From: Ruminococcaceae bacterium UBA2854
GTDB taxonomy: Bacteria > Bacillota > Clostridia > Oscillospirales > Acutalibacteraceae
NCBI GenBank assembly: GCA_002350765.1
Contig: DEFK01000029.1
Coordinates: forward strand, 28,681 to 76,178
Direction of reading: 5' to 3'
DNA length: 47,498 bases
Under the pieces are notes generated by a model that was given only the letters and a program-made list of their open reading frames with translations, was not told the origin of the DNA and ran no database searches. The stretch's first letter is position 1; every line of letters starts with the position of its first letter. Shown here piece by piece: positions 25,826-33,464 of this stretch. A program made the translations under genes and the position numbers.

Positions 25826-26074
25826 TTGTTAGATAAGACTATGATTTTCTCGCTTGACGACAATAAGGACGACCAGATTAAACTTACTCTTAATACAGTA
25901 TACCGCGCTTTAGAGGAAAAGGGCTATAACCCTATTAACCAGATCGTAGGTTATATTCTTTCCGAGGATCCGACTTATATTACAACTTATAACAACGCGA
26001 GAAACTTAATCAGCCGTATTGACAGAGACGATTTATTGGAAGCACTTGTGAAATCGTATCTTAACTTAAGATAA
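25826..26074 (+). CDS. ireB: IreB family regulatory phosphoprotein
   Basis: The 82-aa protein is of the IreB/DUF965 family, known in Enterococcus as a substrate of the IreK Ser/Thr kinase that affects cephalosporin tolerance. The sequence has the conserved FSLDDNKDDQIKLTLNTVYRALEEKGYNP and a C-terminal NLISRIDRDDLLEALVKSYL. The start is taken as TTG at 25826, with GGAGGT at 25813-25818. An in-frame ATG at 25811 overlaps that site and would add five residues not found in the family. In relatives ireB precedes ruvX; here a different small gene follows. Confidence 0.9.
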   Translation: MLDKTMIFSLDDNKDDQIKLTLNTVYRALEEKGYNPINQIVGYILSEDPTYITTYNNARNLISRIDRDDLLEALVKSYLNLR

Positions 26075-26111
26075 AAGATTTTATCTAAACATAACGAAAG
26101 GTGTGACTTTT

Positions 26112-26405
26112 GTGGCAGATAAGCAGGTATTCCCTACCTATAAGGGTAAGCCGCTCGTTCGCTGCGGAGATGAGCTATATTACGGTAATATGGACGACGA
26201 GTATGTTATCCATCTTATTATTAAAAGCAAGCGCGAGGTTAACGGCGTAGAGATTGCCGACAAGGTAGCCGTTCAGCTTATGGCGACTGATCCCGGTCTT
26301 TCCCCGAGACGCCAGCTTGTTAAATCCAGCGAAAAACAGGGCTTGTTCGTAGCTATGGACGTCGGCGACGCGTGGCTCTCAAGAGCCTTGGCTCATAAAA
26401 TTTAA
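26112..26405 (+). CDS. Conserved small protein of unknown function
   Basis: The 97-aa soluble protein begins MADKQVFPTYKGKPLVRCGD and contains YYGNMDDEYVIHLIIKSKRE and VAVQLMATDPGLSPRRQLVK. No known domain or catalytic motif is recognised. It resembles an uncharacterised clostridial protein type, recalled only from general familiarity. The GTG at 26112 is preferred because AAAGGTG sits about 8 nt upstream; the GTG at 26103 overlaps that site. It follows ireB by 37 nt and precedes a strong terminator, so the two probably share a transcript. Confidence 0.75.
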   Translation: MADKQVFPTYKGKPLVRCGDELYYGNMDDEYVIHLIIKSKREVNGVEIADKVAVQLMATDPGLSPRRQLVKSSEKQGLFVAMDVGDAWLSRALAHKI

Positions 26406-26420
26406 TTCTGTACAAGAAAT

Positions 26421-26450
26421 AAAAGCTGTTCCCTTGGAACAGCTTTTTTA
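26421..26450. terminator. Terminator after the ireB operon
   Basis: AAAAGCTGTTCC / GGAACAGCTTTT followed by a T-run. The A-run on the left lets it also serve the minus-strand genes that end at 26452. Confidence 0.9.
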
Positions 26451-26451
26451 T

Positions 26452-26637
26452 TTACATATTTTTAGTTTTATATTTATTCCTTAATTCTTCGAGCGCTGAT
26501 TCAGCGTCAATAACTTCTCCATTTTCAATCTGCTTCTCGGCAATAACAATTTTTCTGTTGATTATTTGCGGGAATGAATCTTTATTATACTCTATTGCTT
26601 CATTCAATCCCTGTATTCTGCTTTCGTATACACTCAT
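26452..26637 (-). CDS. Small 61-aa protein downstream of the EamA gene
   Basis: The short helical protein begins MSVYESRIQGLNEAIEYNKD and ends in an acidic/basic helix with AESALEELRNKYK. AGGAG lies about 8 nt ahead of the ATG and the gene starts 15 nt after the EamA stop, so it is likely translated from the same transcript. Size and the helical, charged C-terminus recall antitoxin-like small proteins, but no toxin gene lies beside it. Function is unknown. Confidence 0.6.
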   Translation of the reverse strand: MSVYESRIQGLNEAIEYNKDSFPQIINRKIVIAEKQIENGEVIDAESALEELRNKYKTKNM

Positions 26638-26652
26638 ATTATCAACTCCTGT

Positions 26653-27549
26653 CTAATTTTTTCTTAACTTTCCAAAGTCCACTTGCGCTAGGATTACCGC
26701 TATAAACACCAGCGCGCAGCCGAATAATTCTTTTAAAGAAAGATTTTCGCCGAGAATCAGCCAGCCCGCTAAAGCCGCGAATACGCTCTCGAGGCTCATA
26801 ATAAGCGTCGCTAGAGTCGGCGTTGTGTAGCGCTGACCGATAATCTGCAAGGTATAGGCTACCGCGCTCGACATAACACCCGTAAACAGGATAGCGTACC
26901 TCGCGGCGAATATACCGTCTATAGTCGGCGTTTCGAGTATAAACGTCGGCACAAGCATAATAATTCCCGCCGACCAGAACTGAATACACGCCATAACAAG
27001 CGCGTCCGCTCCTTTTGAAAGAAACCTGTCAATAACGGTTATATGTACCGCGAACCCGAGCGCGCAGGCGAGTATAAAAGCGTCGCCTATATCGAGCGAA
27101 AAACCGTCCTTTATACAGAGAAGGTAAAAGCCGATTATCGCGAGAATTACACACAGCCAGATTTTTTTCGGCTGTTTACGTCCGAGGATAAGCCCGATTA
27201 TCGGAACGATAATAACGTACAGCGCGGTAATAAATCCCGCCTTACCCGCGGTTGTGGACACAATTCCAATCTGCTGTAATGTACTCGCGACAGCGAGCAC
27301 AAGCCCGCAGCATATACCGCCTAAAATGGTAGTTTTTTTATCTACGGGTTTATAATTCCCCGACCGTTTCTCAAAAAGCTTAAATCCGAGTACAACGGGA
27401 ATCAGCACCACTGCCGCCAGTAAAGTTCGGCAGGCGTTAAAGGTATAAGGCCCGACAAAGTTCATACCCTCGCTTTGGAACACAAACGCCGTACCCCATA
27501 TCATAGCGGTTAGAAGCAGTATTAAATTGCCTTTCATATTTTTAAGCAT
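26653..27549 (-). CDS. EamA/DMT family transporter
   Basis: The 298-aa membrane protein has ten predicted helices in two EamA repeats, the drug/metabolite transporter fold. The first repeat contains LTAMIWGTAFVFQSEGMNFVG; the second contains SSAVAYTLQIIGQRYTTPT and SLESVFAALAGWLILGE, the family's conserved glycine/proline-rich segments. Substrates of this family include amino acids and other small metabolites and cannot be read from the sequence. The ATG at 27549 follows AAAGAGAG. It is transcribed from its own promoter through a leader of about 115 nt with a terminator-like hairpin, so regulation by attenuation is possible. Confidence 0.88.
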   Translation of the reverse strand: MLKNMKGNLILLLTAMIWGTAFVFQSEGMNFVGPYTFNACRTLLAAVVLIPVVLGFKLFEKRSGNYKPVDKKTTILGGICCGLVLAVASTLQQIGIVSTTAGKAGFITALYVIIVPIIGLILGRKQPKKIWLCVILAIIGFYLLCIKDGFSLDIGDAFILACALGFAVHITVIDRFLSKGADALVMACIQFWSAGIIMLVPTFILETPTIDGIFAARYAILFTGVMSSAVAYTLQIIGQRYTTPTLATLIMSLESVFAALAGWLILGENLSLKELFGCALVFIAVILAQVDFGKLRKN

Positions 27550-27579
27550 AGTAAACTCTCTTTGCAAAACTATTGACAC

Positions 27580-27660
27580 AAAAGAAAAATAACCGCCACG
27601 CCTGACGGTTATTATCTATAATACCATTAAATCGGGCTAACCGTTTCTTGGATAGCTCAT
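27580..27660 (-). promoter_or_regulatory. Candidate attenuator or riboswitch in the EamA leader
   Basis: On the minus strand a hairpin ATAACCG ... CGGTTAT (27612-27589) is followed by TTTTTCTTTT, a terminator shape, about 40 nt before the start codon. Upstream in the leader ACGGTTA (27644-27638) is perfectly complementary to TAACCGT (27611-27605), the 5' half of that hairpin, giving a competing antiterminator. No known riboswitch aptamer was recognised in the roughly 50 nt upstream. Confidence 0.5.
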
Positions 27661-27671
27661 TTTCTATATTT

Positions 27672-27699
27672 ATTATAGCATATTTTTAGTAATTGTCAA
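27672..27699 (-). promoter_or_regulatory. Promoter of the EamA gene
   Basis: Minus-strand TTGACA (27699-27694) and TATAAT (27677-27672), both consensus, with a 16-nt spacer. Confidence 0.8.
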
Positions 27700-27775
27700 G
27701 AGAATTAAACTCAGAATTAGTATTCACACTATCCTTTCGCCAACGGCGAAACGGTGTTAGTTAACCAATCAACAC

Positions 27776-27950
27776 CGTAGGGGCGGTGCTCCGACTCCGC
27801 CCGTGATACGCCAGTCGTCCGTAATCGAAAACTTCCTCCTGTCATAGACAGGAATATAGCGGTTAATTATAATTGTTCCGCTCCCGCGGAAGAATAGCTC
27901 GGTTATATAGGATGCCTCGGCTCGGGAGGACACGGAGGTCCTCCCCTACG
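27776..27950. repeat. MITE-like element, copy B (175 bp)
   Basis: Ends are CGTAGGGGCGG and CCTCCCCTACG. The inner part from 27803 to 27892 closely matches copy A (8581-8680), including CGAAAACTTCCTCCTG and the CTCCCGCGGA-like segment. There is no coding capacity. It occupies the gap between the EamA promoter and the clpC terminator. Confidence 0.8.
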
Positions 27951-27982
27951 ATGTTAAGGTAACGTTTGATTATTCCATATCA

Positions 27983-28013
27983 CAAAAGGTCGGAAGCGTC
28001 TGCTTCCGACCTT
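27983..28013 (-). terminator. Terminator of the ctsR-clpC operon
   Basis: On the minus strand AAGGTCGGAAGC / GCTTCCGACCTT is followed by a short T-run. A stretch of CCTATACCCTACAT-type tandem units lies between it and the clpC stop. Confidence 0.8.
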
Positions 28014-28061
28014 AACTCCTACATCCTATACCCTACATCCTAAATCCTATACCCTAAGCAA

Positions 28062-30470
28062 TTATTCAAACACAAACTTACCGTCTTTAAAGTCACAGGT
28101 AATTTTCTTATCCTTGCTTACCGTACCGTCTAAGATACGCTCGGAGAGTTCGTCCTCGATTTTGCTCGTGATAGCTCGTCTGAGCGGTCGAGCGCCGTAG
28201 CTCTCGTCGTAGCCCGCGTTAGCGATTTCGGTAATTGCCTCGTCGGTAAAGTTAACCTCAATCTCGAGAGCCTTTAATCTCTCCTTAAGGTTATCGAGCA
28301 TTTTAGAAGCGATTTCCTTAATCTCGTCCTGAGTAAGCTTATTGAACACGATAATATCGTCGATACGGTTCAGGAATTCGGGACGGAAGGTATTCTTCAA
28401 CTCGCCCATTACGATATCCTTAATGTTCTCGTTCTCCTGCTCCTTATTCTCGGTAAAGCCGAGGCTGGACTGTTTATCGGTAATCATTCTCGCGCCGACA
28501 TTACTCGTCATAATGATAACGGTGTTCTTAAAGTCAACCGTTCTGCCCTGGGAGTCTGTAAGACGACCGTCGTCGAGAATCTGTAAGAGAGCGTTGAACA
28601 CGTCGGGGTGAGCCTTTTCTATCTCGTCGAAAAGGATAACCGAATAAGGCTTTCTTCTTACCTGCTCGGTAAAGTGGCTGCCCTCGTCAAATCCGACATA
28701 TCCCGGAGGCGAACCGATTAATTTAGACACGGTATGCTTCTCCATAAACTCCGACATATCGAGGCGTATCATCGCGTTTTCGTCGCCGAACATAGCCTGC
28801 GCCAGCGCCTTACAAAGCTCGGTTTTACCTACGCCTGTAGGACCTAAGAAGATGAACGAGCCTATCGGACGTTTCGGGTCTTTAAGACCTACCCTGCCTC
28901 GGCGGATAGCCTTAGCTACAGCTTTTACAGCCTCGTCCTGACCGACAACTCTGTCGTGGAGGATATCTTCCATTTTAAGAAGTCTTTCGCTCTCCTCCTC
29001 GGTAAGCTGAACTACGGGGATTCCCGTCCACTGCGATACGATCTGGGCGATATTCTCCGCCGTTACTTCGCCTGTAGCGGAGCTCTGGGTTTCCTGCCAT
29101 TTCTGCTTTTCGGCTTCGAGCTGTTCCTGAACGGACTTCTGCTCGTCACGGATTTTAGCCGCGCGCTCAAACTCCTGCTCGTTAACGGCGCTCGCTTTCT
29201 CAGCCTCAAGCTCCTTAACCTTTTCCTCGAGCTGTTTTAAGCTGTCGGGAGTTGTTAAGCTTTGGAGCCTTACCCTCGAAGCGCTCTCGTCGATTAAATC
29301 TATCGCCTTATCGGGCAGGTATCTGTCCGCGATATAACGCGAGGAAAGCTCTACGGCGGCTTTAATAGCCTCGTCGGTAATCTTTACCTTATGGTGGGCC
29401 TCGTAGCGGTCACGCAGTCCCTCTAAAATCTGAACCGCCTCATCCTCGCTCGGCTCGCCGACATTAACGGGCTGGAAGCGTCTTTCCAAAGCCGCGTCCT
29501 TTTCGATATACTTTCTGTACTCGTTTACGGTTGTCGCGCCGATAACCTGGAAATCGCCTCTCGCGAGCGACGGCTTTAAGATATTAGCCGCATCGGTACT
29601 GCCCTCGGCGGAGCCCGCGCCTACGATAGTATGGAGCTCGTCGATAAAGAGGATAATATCCTTAGACTTCTTAACCTCGTCGATAGCTTCCTTAATACGC
29701 TCCTCGAAGTCGCCGCGGTACTTAGCTCCCGCGACCATTCCCGTTAAGTCAAGGCTTACGATTCTCTTATCGCGGAGAATTTCGGGAACCTTGCCCTCGA
29801 CGATTTTAAGCGCCAAGCCCTCGGCTACGGCTGTTTTACCAACGCCGGGCTCGCCGATTAAAACAGGGTTATTCTTAGTTCTTCTCGAAAGGATCTGGAT
29901 AACTCTCTCGATTTCCTTTTCACGTCCGATAACGGGGTCAATCTCGCCGTTTTTAGCGGCGGCGGTTAAGTCGCGGCCGAATTTATCGAGACCTTTTCCA
30001 CTCGGATTGTTCTGATGATCAGCTCCGCCGTTCTCGCCGACATAATCCTCGGCTGTATTCATAACCGCGTTCAAGTCAACGCCTAGCTCGTTTAAGAAAG
30101 TATAAGCGTAGCTGTCGGTTTCCTGCATAATGCTGAACAGGAGATGTTCCGTGCCGACATAGTTGCTGCGGAGCTTAGCGGCGATAATCACGGCGTTCTG
30201 CATAACGCGCTTACTTCTCGGGGTAAAGTCGTTCGGCGTAAGCGTTACGGGCGAAGCCGTACCCGCGGTTTCTTTAATTCTGTTTTCAAGTTCAGACGCG
30301 TCTAAGCCCGCCTGAGTTAAGGCAGTAGCGGCTACACCGCTCCCCTCCTTAACAAGACCGAGAAGGAGATGCTCGGTACCGATATAAGTATGTCCCATTT
30401 CTCCCGCCGAAGTCATAGCGAGATTTAAAGCTTTATTGGCTTTCTGAGTAAAGTTTTTGAATTCATACAT
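28062..30470 (-). CDS. clpC: ClpC AAA+ unfoldase
   Basis: The 802-aa Hsp100 unfoldase feeds proteins, including McsB arginine-phosphorylated ones, to the ClpP peptidase. The double Clp N-domain covers about 1-145. The first AAA+ module has Walker A GEPGVGKT and Walker B ILFIDELH. A middle region with a UVR-like helix (EQEFERAAKIRDEQ) corresponds to the ClpC M-domain. The second AAA+ module has GPTGVGKTE, and a C-terminal D2 small domain ends at GKFVFE. AGGAGGT precedes the ATG. It is the last gene of the CtsR operon but is separated from mcsB by a 200-nt repeat-bearing gap. Confidence 0.97.
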   Translation of the reverse strand: MYEFKNFTQKANKALNLAMTSAGEMGHTYIGTEHLLLGLVKEGSGVAATALTQAGLDASELENRIKETAGTASPVTLTPNDFTPRSKRVMQNAVIIAAKLRSNYVGTEHLLFSIMQETDSYAYTFLNELGVDLNAVMNTAEDYVGENGGADHQNNPSGKGLDKFGRDLTAAAKNGEIDPVIGREKEIERVIQILSRRTKNNPVLIGEPGVGKTAVAEGLALKIVEGKVPEILRDKRIVSLDLTGMVAGAKYRGDFEERIKEAIDEVKKSKDIILFIDELHTIVGAGSAEGSTDAANILKPSLARGDFQVIGATTVNEYRKYIEKDAALERRFQPVNVGEPSEDEAVQILEGLRDRYEAHHKVKITDEAIKAAVELSSRYIADRYLPDKAIDLIDESASRVRLQSLTTPDSLKQLEEKVKELEAEKASAVNEQEFERAAKIRDEQKSVQEQLEAEKQKWQETQSSATGEVTAENIAQIVSQWTGIPVVQLTEEESERLLKMEDILHDRVVGQDEAVKAVAKAIRRGRVGLKDPKRPIGSFIFLGPTGVGKTELCKALAQAMFGDENAMIRLDMSEFMEKHTVSKLIGSPPGYVGFDEGSHFTEQVRRKPYSVILFDEIEKAHPDVFNALLQILDDGRLTDSQGRTVDFKNTVIIMTSNVGARMITDKQSSLGFTENKEQENENIKDIVMGELKNTFRPEFLNRIDDIIVFNKLTQDEIKEIASKMLDNLKERLKALEIEVNFTDEAITEIANAGYDESYGARPLRRAITSKIEDELSERILDGTVSKDKKITCDFKDGKFVFE

Positions 30471-30488
30471 AAAATTACCTCCTTAATT

Positions 30489-30685
30489 TTTAGTGGTCAG
30501 TTCTCAGTAGTCAGTTCTCAGCTATGGTCGAGCAGATAGGTTAATTAATTATATAACTTACGTTCCCGACCGTATTAATAATGATATAGCAATATTGATA
30601 CTGTCGGGTTACCGCGGGAATATATTAAACCGCCCTTTCTTCACGACCAAAGCACTGATAACTGAGAACTGTTAACTGTGAACTA
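30489..30685. repeat. Composite repeat, copy E, between mcsB and clpC
   Basis: Left arm AGTGGTCAGTTCTCAGTAG-type (30491-30521), core starting ATGGTCGAGCAGATAGG (30522) with an internal CCCGAC / GTCGGG pair, and right arm ACTGATAACTGAGAACTG-type up to 30685. The right arm runs into the mcsB 3' end. No promoter for clpC is evident within it. Confidence 0.75.
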
Positions 30686-31667
30686 ATCTACGATTAAGTA
30701 TTTCCGCTCTTAAAATATCCCGCTCGCGGGGTGAAATCTTCTCGTTTTTATTCACCATCATTGTCGCGGGCTGGATTTCCGTAATAAGCTCGTCAACGGT
30801 ATTTAAATCTATATCTTCTATAATACCGCTGTTGATTCCGAAGCGGACGTTAGATAAAAGCTCCAGCGCTTCCTTACAGCTGATAAGCTTCGCGCTTCTC
30901 AGTATTCCGAGACTTCTCGAAATCTTATCCTGAGTTTCGAGGCTCTCGCACATACGCTTTTCAGCCTGTAACTCCTGGGTAACGAGCTGCTGGGCGATAT
31001 TTTTAAGGTTCTCAATCGCGGCTTTCTCGGAGATACCGAGAGTTACCTGGTTAGAGAGCTGATACATAGCGCCCTCGGGCTCTGTACCCTCGCCGTAAGC
31101 TCCGCGGATCGTAAGACCTAATTTAGAGAGATTGCCAGCGATTCTGCCTATAGCCTTACCGCTCTTTAACGCGGGAAGATGGAGCATAACCGAAGCTCTC
31201 ATACCCGTACCTAAATTTGTCGGACACTGGGTTAAATAACCGAGCTTTTCGTCAAACGCGAAGTCGAGATTCTCGTCAAGCAAAGTATCAAGCTTATCGG
31301 CTGTATCGTAAGCCTGCTCTAAGGATAAATCCTTATAGAGAATCTGCAATCTTATATGATCCTCCTCGTTTATCATAATGCTCATTGTCTTGTCCTTGGA
31401 GAGGATCAAGGCTCTGCCCGCGCTGTCGCTCATAAACTCGGGAGAAGCTAAGTGCTGTTCAACAAGCGATATTCTCTGCGGTTCGGTCAAGTCCTTTACA
31501 TAGAGGACGTCGAGCTGTTTACTAAGAGGAGAGTTACAGTTTTTGACCGCTTTAATAATCTCCTCGGCAACCTCGTTCTTACCCGCGGTATTCAGCCTAA
31601 TCGGAAAAGGATATTTTTTTAAATTTCGCGCAAGCCTTATTCTCGTCTGCATTACTATATTACTCAT
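30672..31667 (-). CDS. mcsB: McsB protein-arginine kinase
   Basis: The 331-aa kinase phosphorylates arginines, marking proteins for ClpCP and inactivating CtsR. Family motifs are VMQTRIRLARNLKKYPFP at the start, SIMINEEDHIRLQ in the middle and the nucleotide-binding GTGMRASVMLHLPAL. It is shorter at the N-terminus than the Bacillus protein (about 360 aa) because it begins directly at the SxRIRLARN region; this truncated form is common in clostridia as far as I recall. AAGGAGAA lies inside the mcsA 3' end, and the two genes overlap by 8 nt, so translation is coupled. Confidence 0.95.
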   Translation of the reverse strand: MSNIVMQTRIRLARNLKKYPFPIRLNTAGKNEVAEEIIKAVKNCNSPLSKQLDVLYVKDLTEPQRISLVEQHLASPEFMSDSAGRALILSKDKTMSIMINEEDHIRLQILYKDLSLEQAYDTADKLDTLLDENLDFAFDEKLGYLTQCPTNLGTGMRASVMLHLPALKSGKAIGRIAGNLSKLGLTIRGAYGEGTEPEGAMYQLSNQVTLGISEKAAIENLKNIAQQLVTQELQAEKRMCESLETQDKISRSLGILRSAKLISCKEALELLSNVRFGINSGIIEDIDLNTVDELITEIQPATMMVNKNEKISPRERDILRAEILNRRLVHS

Positions 31668-32187
31668 TATTGTTCTCCTTTTCCTTTATCTTATCCCTTA
31701 GCACGGCGGCTTTCTCGAACTCCTGGTTCTTAATAGCCGTATCGAGCTCAGCTTTCAGCTTGGTAAGCTCGTCTTGCTTTTTATCCTCGGGCTTATCCTT
31801 ATCCTCGACCTTCCTGTAGGAAATACTGTTCTTGCCCATATGGGTAGTATTTCCGTGGATTCGGCGGATCGTCGGTAAAATCCTGTCGGAGAAGATGTCG
31901 TAGCAGTTAGCGCAGCCCATCATTCCCGTAGAGGCTATATCGTTATAGGTAGTACCGCAGGTCTCGCAACGGGTAGCCTGGGTTCTTGCGGGGAGAGCGT
32001 TCTCGAAGAAGCTTCCGAACAGCGAATTAAAATCATCCGCGAAGCTCGAAGTAAAATCTGAGAACACATTAGAGTATCCCATTTCCTTAGCGCACTCGGA
32101 GCAGAGGTGGTATTCCTCGAACTCTCCGTTTATAACACGCTTAACGTGTGTATTAGCTTCGTTTTTATTACATTTCTGGCATTTCAT
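31660..32187 (-). CDS. mcsA: McsA, activator of McsB
   Basis: The 175-aa zinc-binding adaptor stimulates McsB kinase activity. There are two CxxC pairs at the N-terminus (KCQKC and HLCSEC) and two more in the middle (RCETC and GCANC), then a C-terminal UVR helix (NQEFEKAAVLRDKIKEKE) that contacts McsB. The ATG at 32187 has GGAGG about 8 nt upstream. The longer in-frame TTG at 32202 overlaps this site and is rejected. It follows ctsR closely. Confidence 0.94.
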   Translation of the reverse strand: MKCQKCNKNEANTHVKRVINGEFEEYHLCSECAKEMGYSNVFSDFTSSFADDFNSLFGSFFENALPARTQATRCETCGTTYNDIASTGMMGCANCYDIFSDRILPTIRRIHGNTTHMGKNSISYRKVEDKDKPEDKKQDELTKLKAELDTAIKNQEFEKAAVLRDKIKEKENNNE

Positions 32188-32203
32188 AGTATCAACCTCC
32201 AAA

Positions 32204-32659
32204 TCAATTTCTTATAATGCTTAGAAGCATATTCTTAAAAATTCTCGCTCTGAGTAAATCCTTATAATTAACGGGAATTTCCTTAAAGACTCTCTCGCTA
32301 AGCGCGGAGGCTAAAAGTCTCGCGGTCGGCAAATCTATTATTGACTGGTTATACATATTGTTAATCATAACCTCGGCGCTCGCCTTATCGAGAGTATCGC
32401 CTATAGAATTAACTATATGCATTATAGCCGAGCTTTTATCCATATTAACGCGCGTAATCCTTATATATCCCCCGCCGCCTCGTCGGCTCTCTACGATATA
32501 TCCCTGCTCGGGTGTAAAGCGGGAGGTAATTACGTAGTTAATCTGGCTCGGAACACAGCCTAAGTCGTTCGCAAGCTCATTCCTCCTTATTTCCGCGTTG
32601 CCGTTCTGTTCATCAAGCATAGCGAGTATATGCTGGGCAACTAAATCACTCATACGCAT
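32204..32659 (-). CDS. ctsR: CtsR stress-response repressor
   Basis: The 151-aa DNA-binding repressor controls clp and related genes. The N-terminal winged helix contains RNELANDLGCVPSQINYVI and, in the wing, a glycine-rich VESRRGGGGYIRI, matching the family's glycine-rich arm that reads the operator and senses heat. The C-terminal half is the dimerisation and McsB-contact domain. It is the first gene of the operon, starting at 32659 (a second ATG is two codons later). CtsR boxes overlap its promoter, so autoregulation is expected. Confidence 0.96.
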   Translation of the reverse strand: MRMSDLVAQHILAMLDEQNGNAEIRRNELANDLGCVPSQINYVITSRFTPEQGYIVESRRGGGGYIRITRVNMDKSSAIMHIVNSIGDTLDKASAEVMINNMYNQSIIDLPTARLLASALSERVFKEIPVNYKDLLRARIFKNMLLSIIRN

Positions 32660-32694
32660 TTTTTAACCATCTCCTATGGTCAAAGTCTGATTAG

Positions 32695-32769
32695 TTTGAC
32701 TTTCTTTGACCTTTGATGGTTTTATTATAGGACTAAAGTCAGAGAAAGTCAAAGTCAGAAAAAGTCAAA
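32695..32769. promoter_or_regulatory. ctsR promoter with three CtsR heptad pairs
   Basis: The minus-strand promoter is TTGACT (32752-32747), 17 nt, TATAAT (32729-32724). Downstream of the -10, minus-strand GGTCAAAGAAAGTCAAA (32711-32695) is a perfect heptad-3-heptad CtsR box. Two more pairs read on the plus strand: AGTCAGA-GAA-AGTCAAA (32737-32753) and AGTCAGA-AAA-AGTCAAA (32753-32769). The second and third cover the -35 region, so repressor binding should block initiation. Confidence 0.9.
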
Positions 32770-32865
32770 TTATACGGATTTTATATACCTATCCTCTCTT
32801 AATCTCGCTTATACTCTTTTATTCTCACTAAATTAAATTTTTTAAGATATTTTTATTACCATATA

Positions 32866-32894
32866 TTGACTTTCGTATAAAATATTGATATAAT
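32866..32894 (+). promoter_or_regulatory. Promoter of the metal-resistance operon
   Basis: TTGACT (32866-32871), 17-nt spacer, consensus TATAAT (32889-32894), immediately upstream of the ArsR-type operator. Confidence 0.85.
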
Positions 32895-32902
32895 CTAATT
32901 AA

Positions 32903-32924
32903 CATGTGAACAGTTATTCATATG
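32903..32924. promoter_or_regulatory. ArsR/SmtB-type operator
   Basis: Imperfect palindrome with core TGAACAGTTATTCA, extended by CAT/ATG on both sides. It resembles the CzrA/SmtB operator TGAACA-n-TATTCA. It covers the expected transcription start, so the metal-free regulator should repress. Confidence 0.8.
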
Positions 32925-32950
32925 TTCAAATATTAAACTAAGGTGATACT

Positions 32951-33247
32951 ATGAAAAACAATATACCCGAACAGGAGATACTTTTTGAGCTCGCGGACTT
33001 ATTTAAGGTATTCGGCGACTCCACGAGGCTCAGGATAATGCACACGCTGTTCGACAGCGAATGCTCGGTAGGCGAAATCGCCGACACACTAAATATGGAG
33101 CACAGCACTATCTCCCACCAGCTGAGAGTTCTGCGCACTAATAAGCTCGTTAAAGTCCGCCGTGACGGAAAGCAGATTTACTACAGCCTCGACGACGACC
33201 ACGTTAAGAAGATTATCGAAATGGGCTTAGACCACGTTTTGGAATAA
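32951..33247 (+). CDS. ArsR family metal-responsive repressor
   Basis: The 98-aa winged-helix regulator has ELADLFKVFGDSTRLRIMHTLF, then DTLNMEHSTISHQLRVLRTNKLV as recognition helix, a beta wing with VRRDGKQIYYSL, and a C-terminal helix with DDDHVKKIIEMGLDH. Asp and His pairs in the last helix fit the alpha-5 zinc site of CzrA/SmtB-type sensors, consistent with the zinc/cadmium-type pump next to it. The alpha-3 CVC motif of arsenic/cadmium sensors is absent. Derepression by zinc or a similar metal is the likely control. Confidence 0.93.
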   Translation: MKNNIPEQEILFELADLFKVFGDSTRLRIMHTLFDSECSVGEIADTLNMEHSTISHQLRVLRTNKLVKVRRDGKQIYYSLDDDHVKKIIEMGLDHVLE

Positions 33248-33256
33248 TTGAGAAAT

Positions 33257-33430
33257 CGTAGGGGCGGTGCTCCGACTCCGCCCGAGCCGAGGCAACATAT
33301 TTCGGCGAGATTTCCTTTCGCCAAAGGCGAAAATATTAAGGTTACCGATTACCGTTTTGCCGTTGGCAAAATTATAGTGCAAATACTATTTCGAACATGC
33401 CTCGGGAGGACACAGAGGTCCTCCCCTACG
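33257..33430. repeat. MITE-like element, copy C (174 bp), inside the metal operon
   Basis: Ends are CGTAGGGGCGG and CCTCCCCTACG as in copy B, but the central part differs from copies A and B (it has TTTCGCCAAAGGCGAAA and TTTTGCCGTTGGCAAAA hairpins). It fills the gap between the ArsR gene and the P-type ATPase gene, which otherwise look co-transcribed. An open frame through it (33248-33454) is not credible. Confidence 0.8.
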
Positions 33431-33464
33431 GTGTTAAGGAAACAATGGATATAGGAGAAATGTA

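Noticed and set aside
33248..33454. Open frame between arsR and the metal pump
   Set aside because: It is read through the MITE-like copy C; similar GGAPTPPE frames occur in the other copies.
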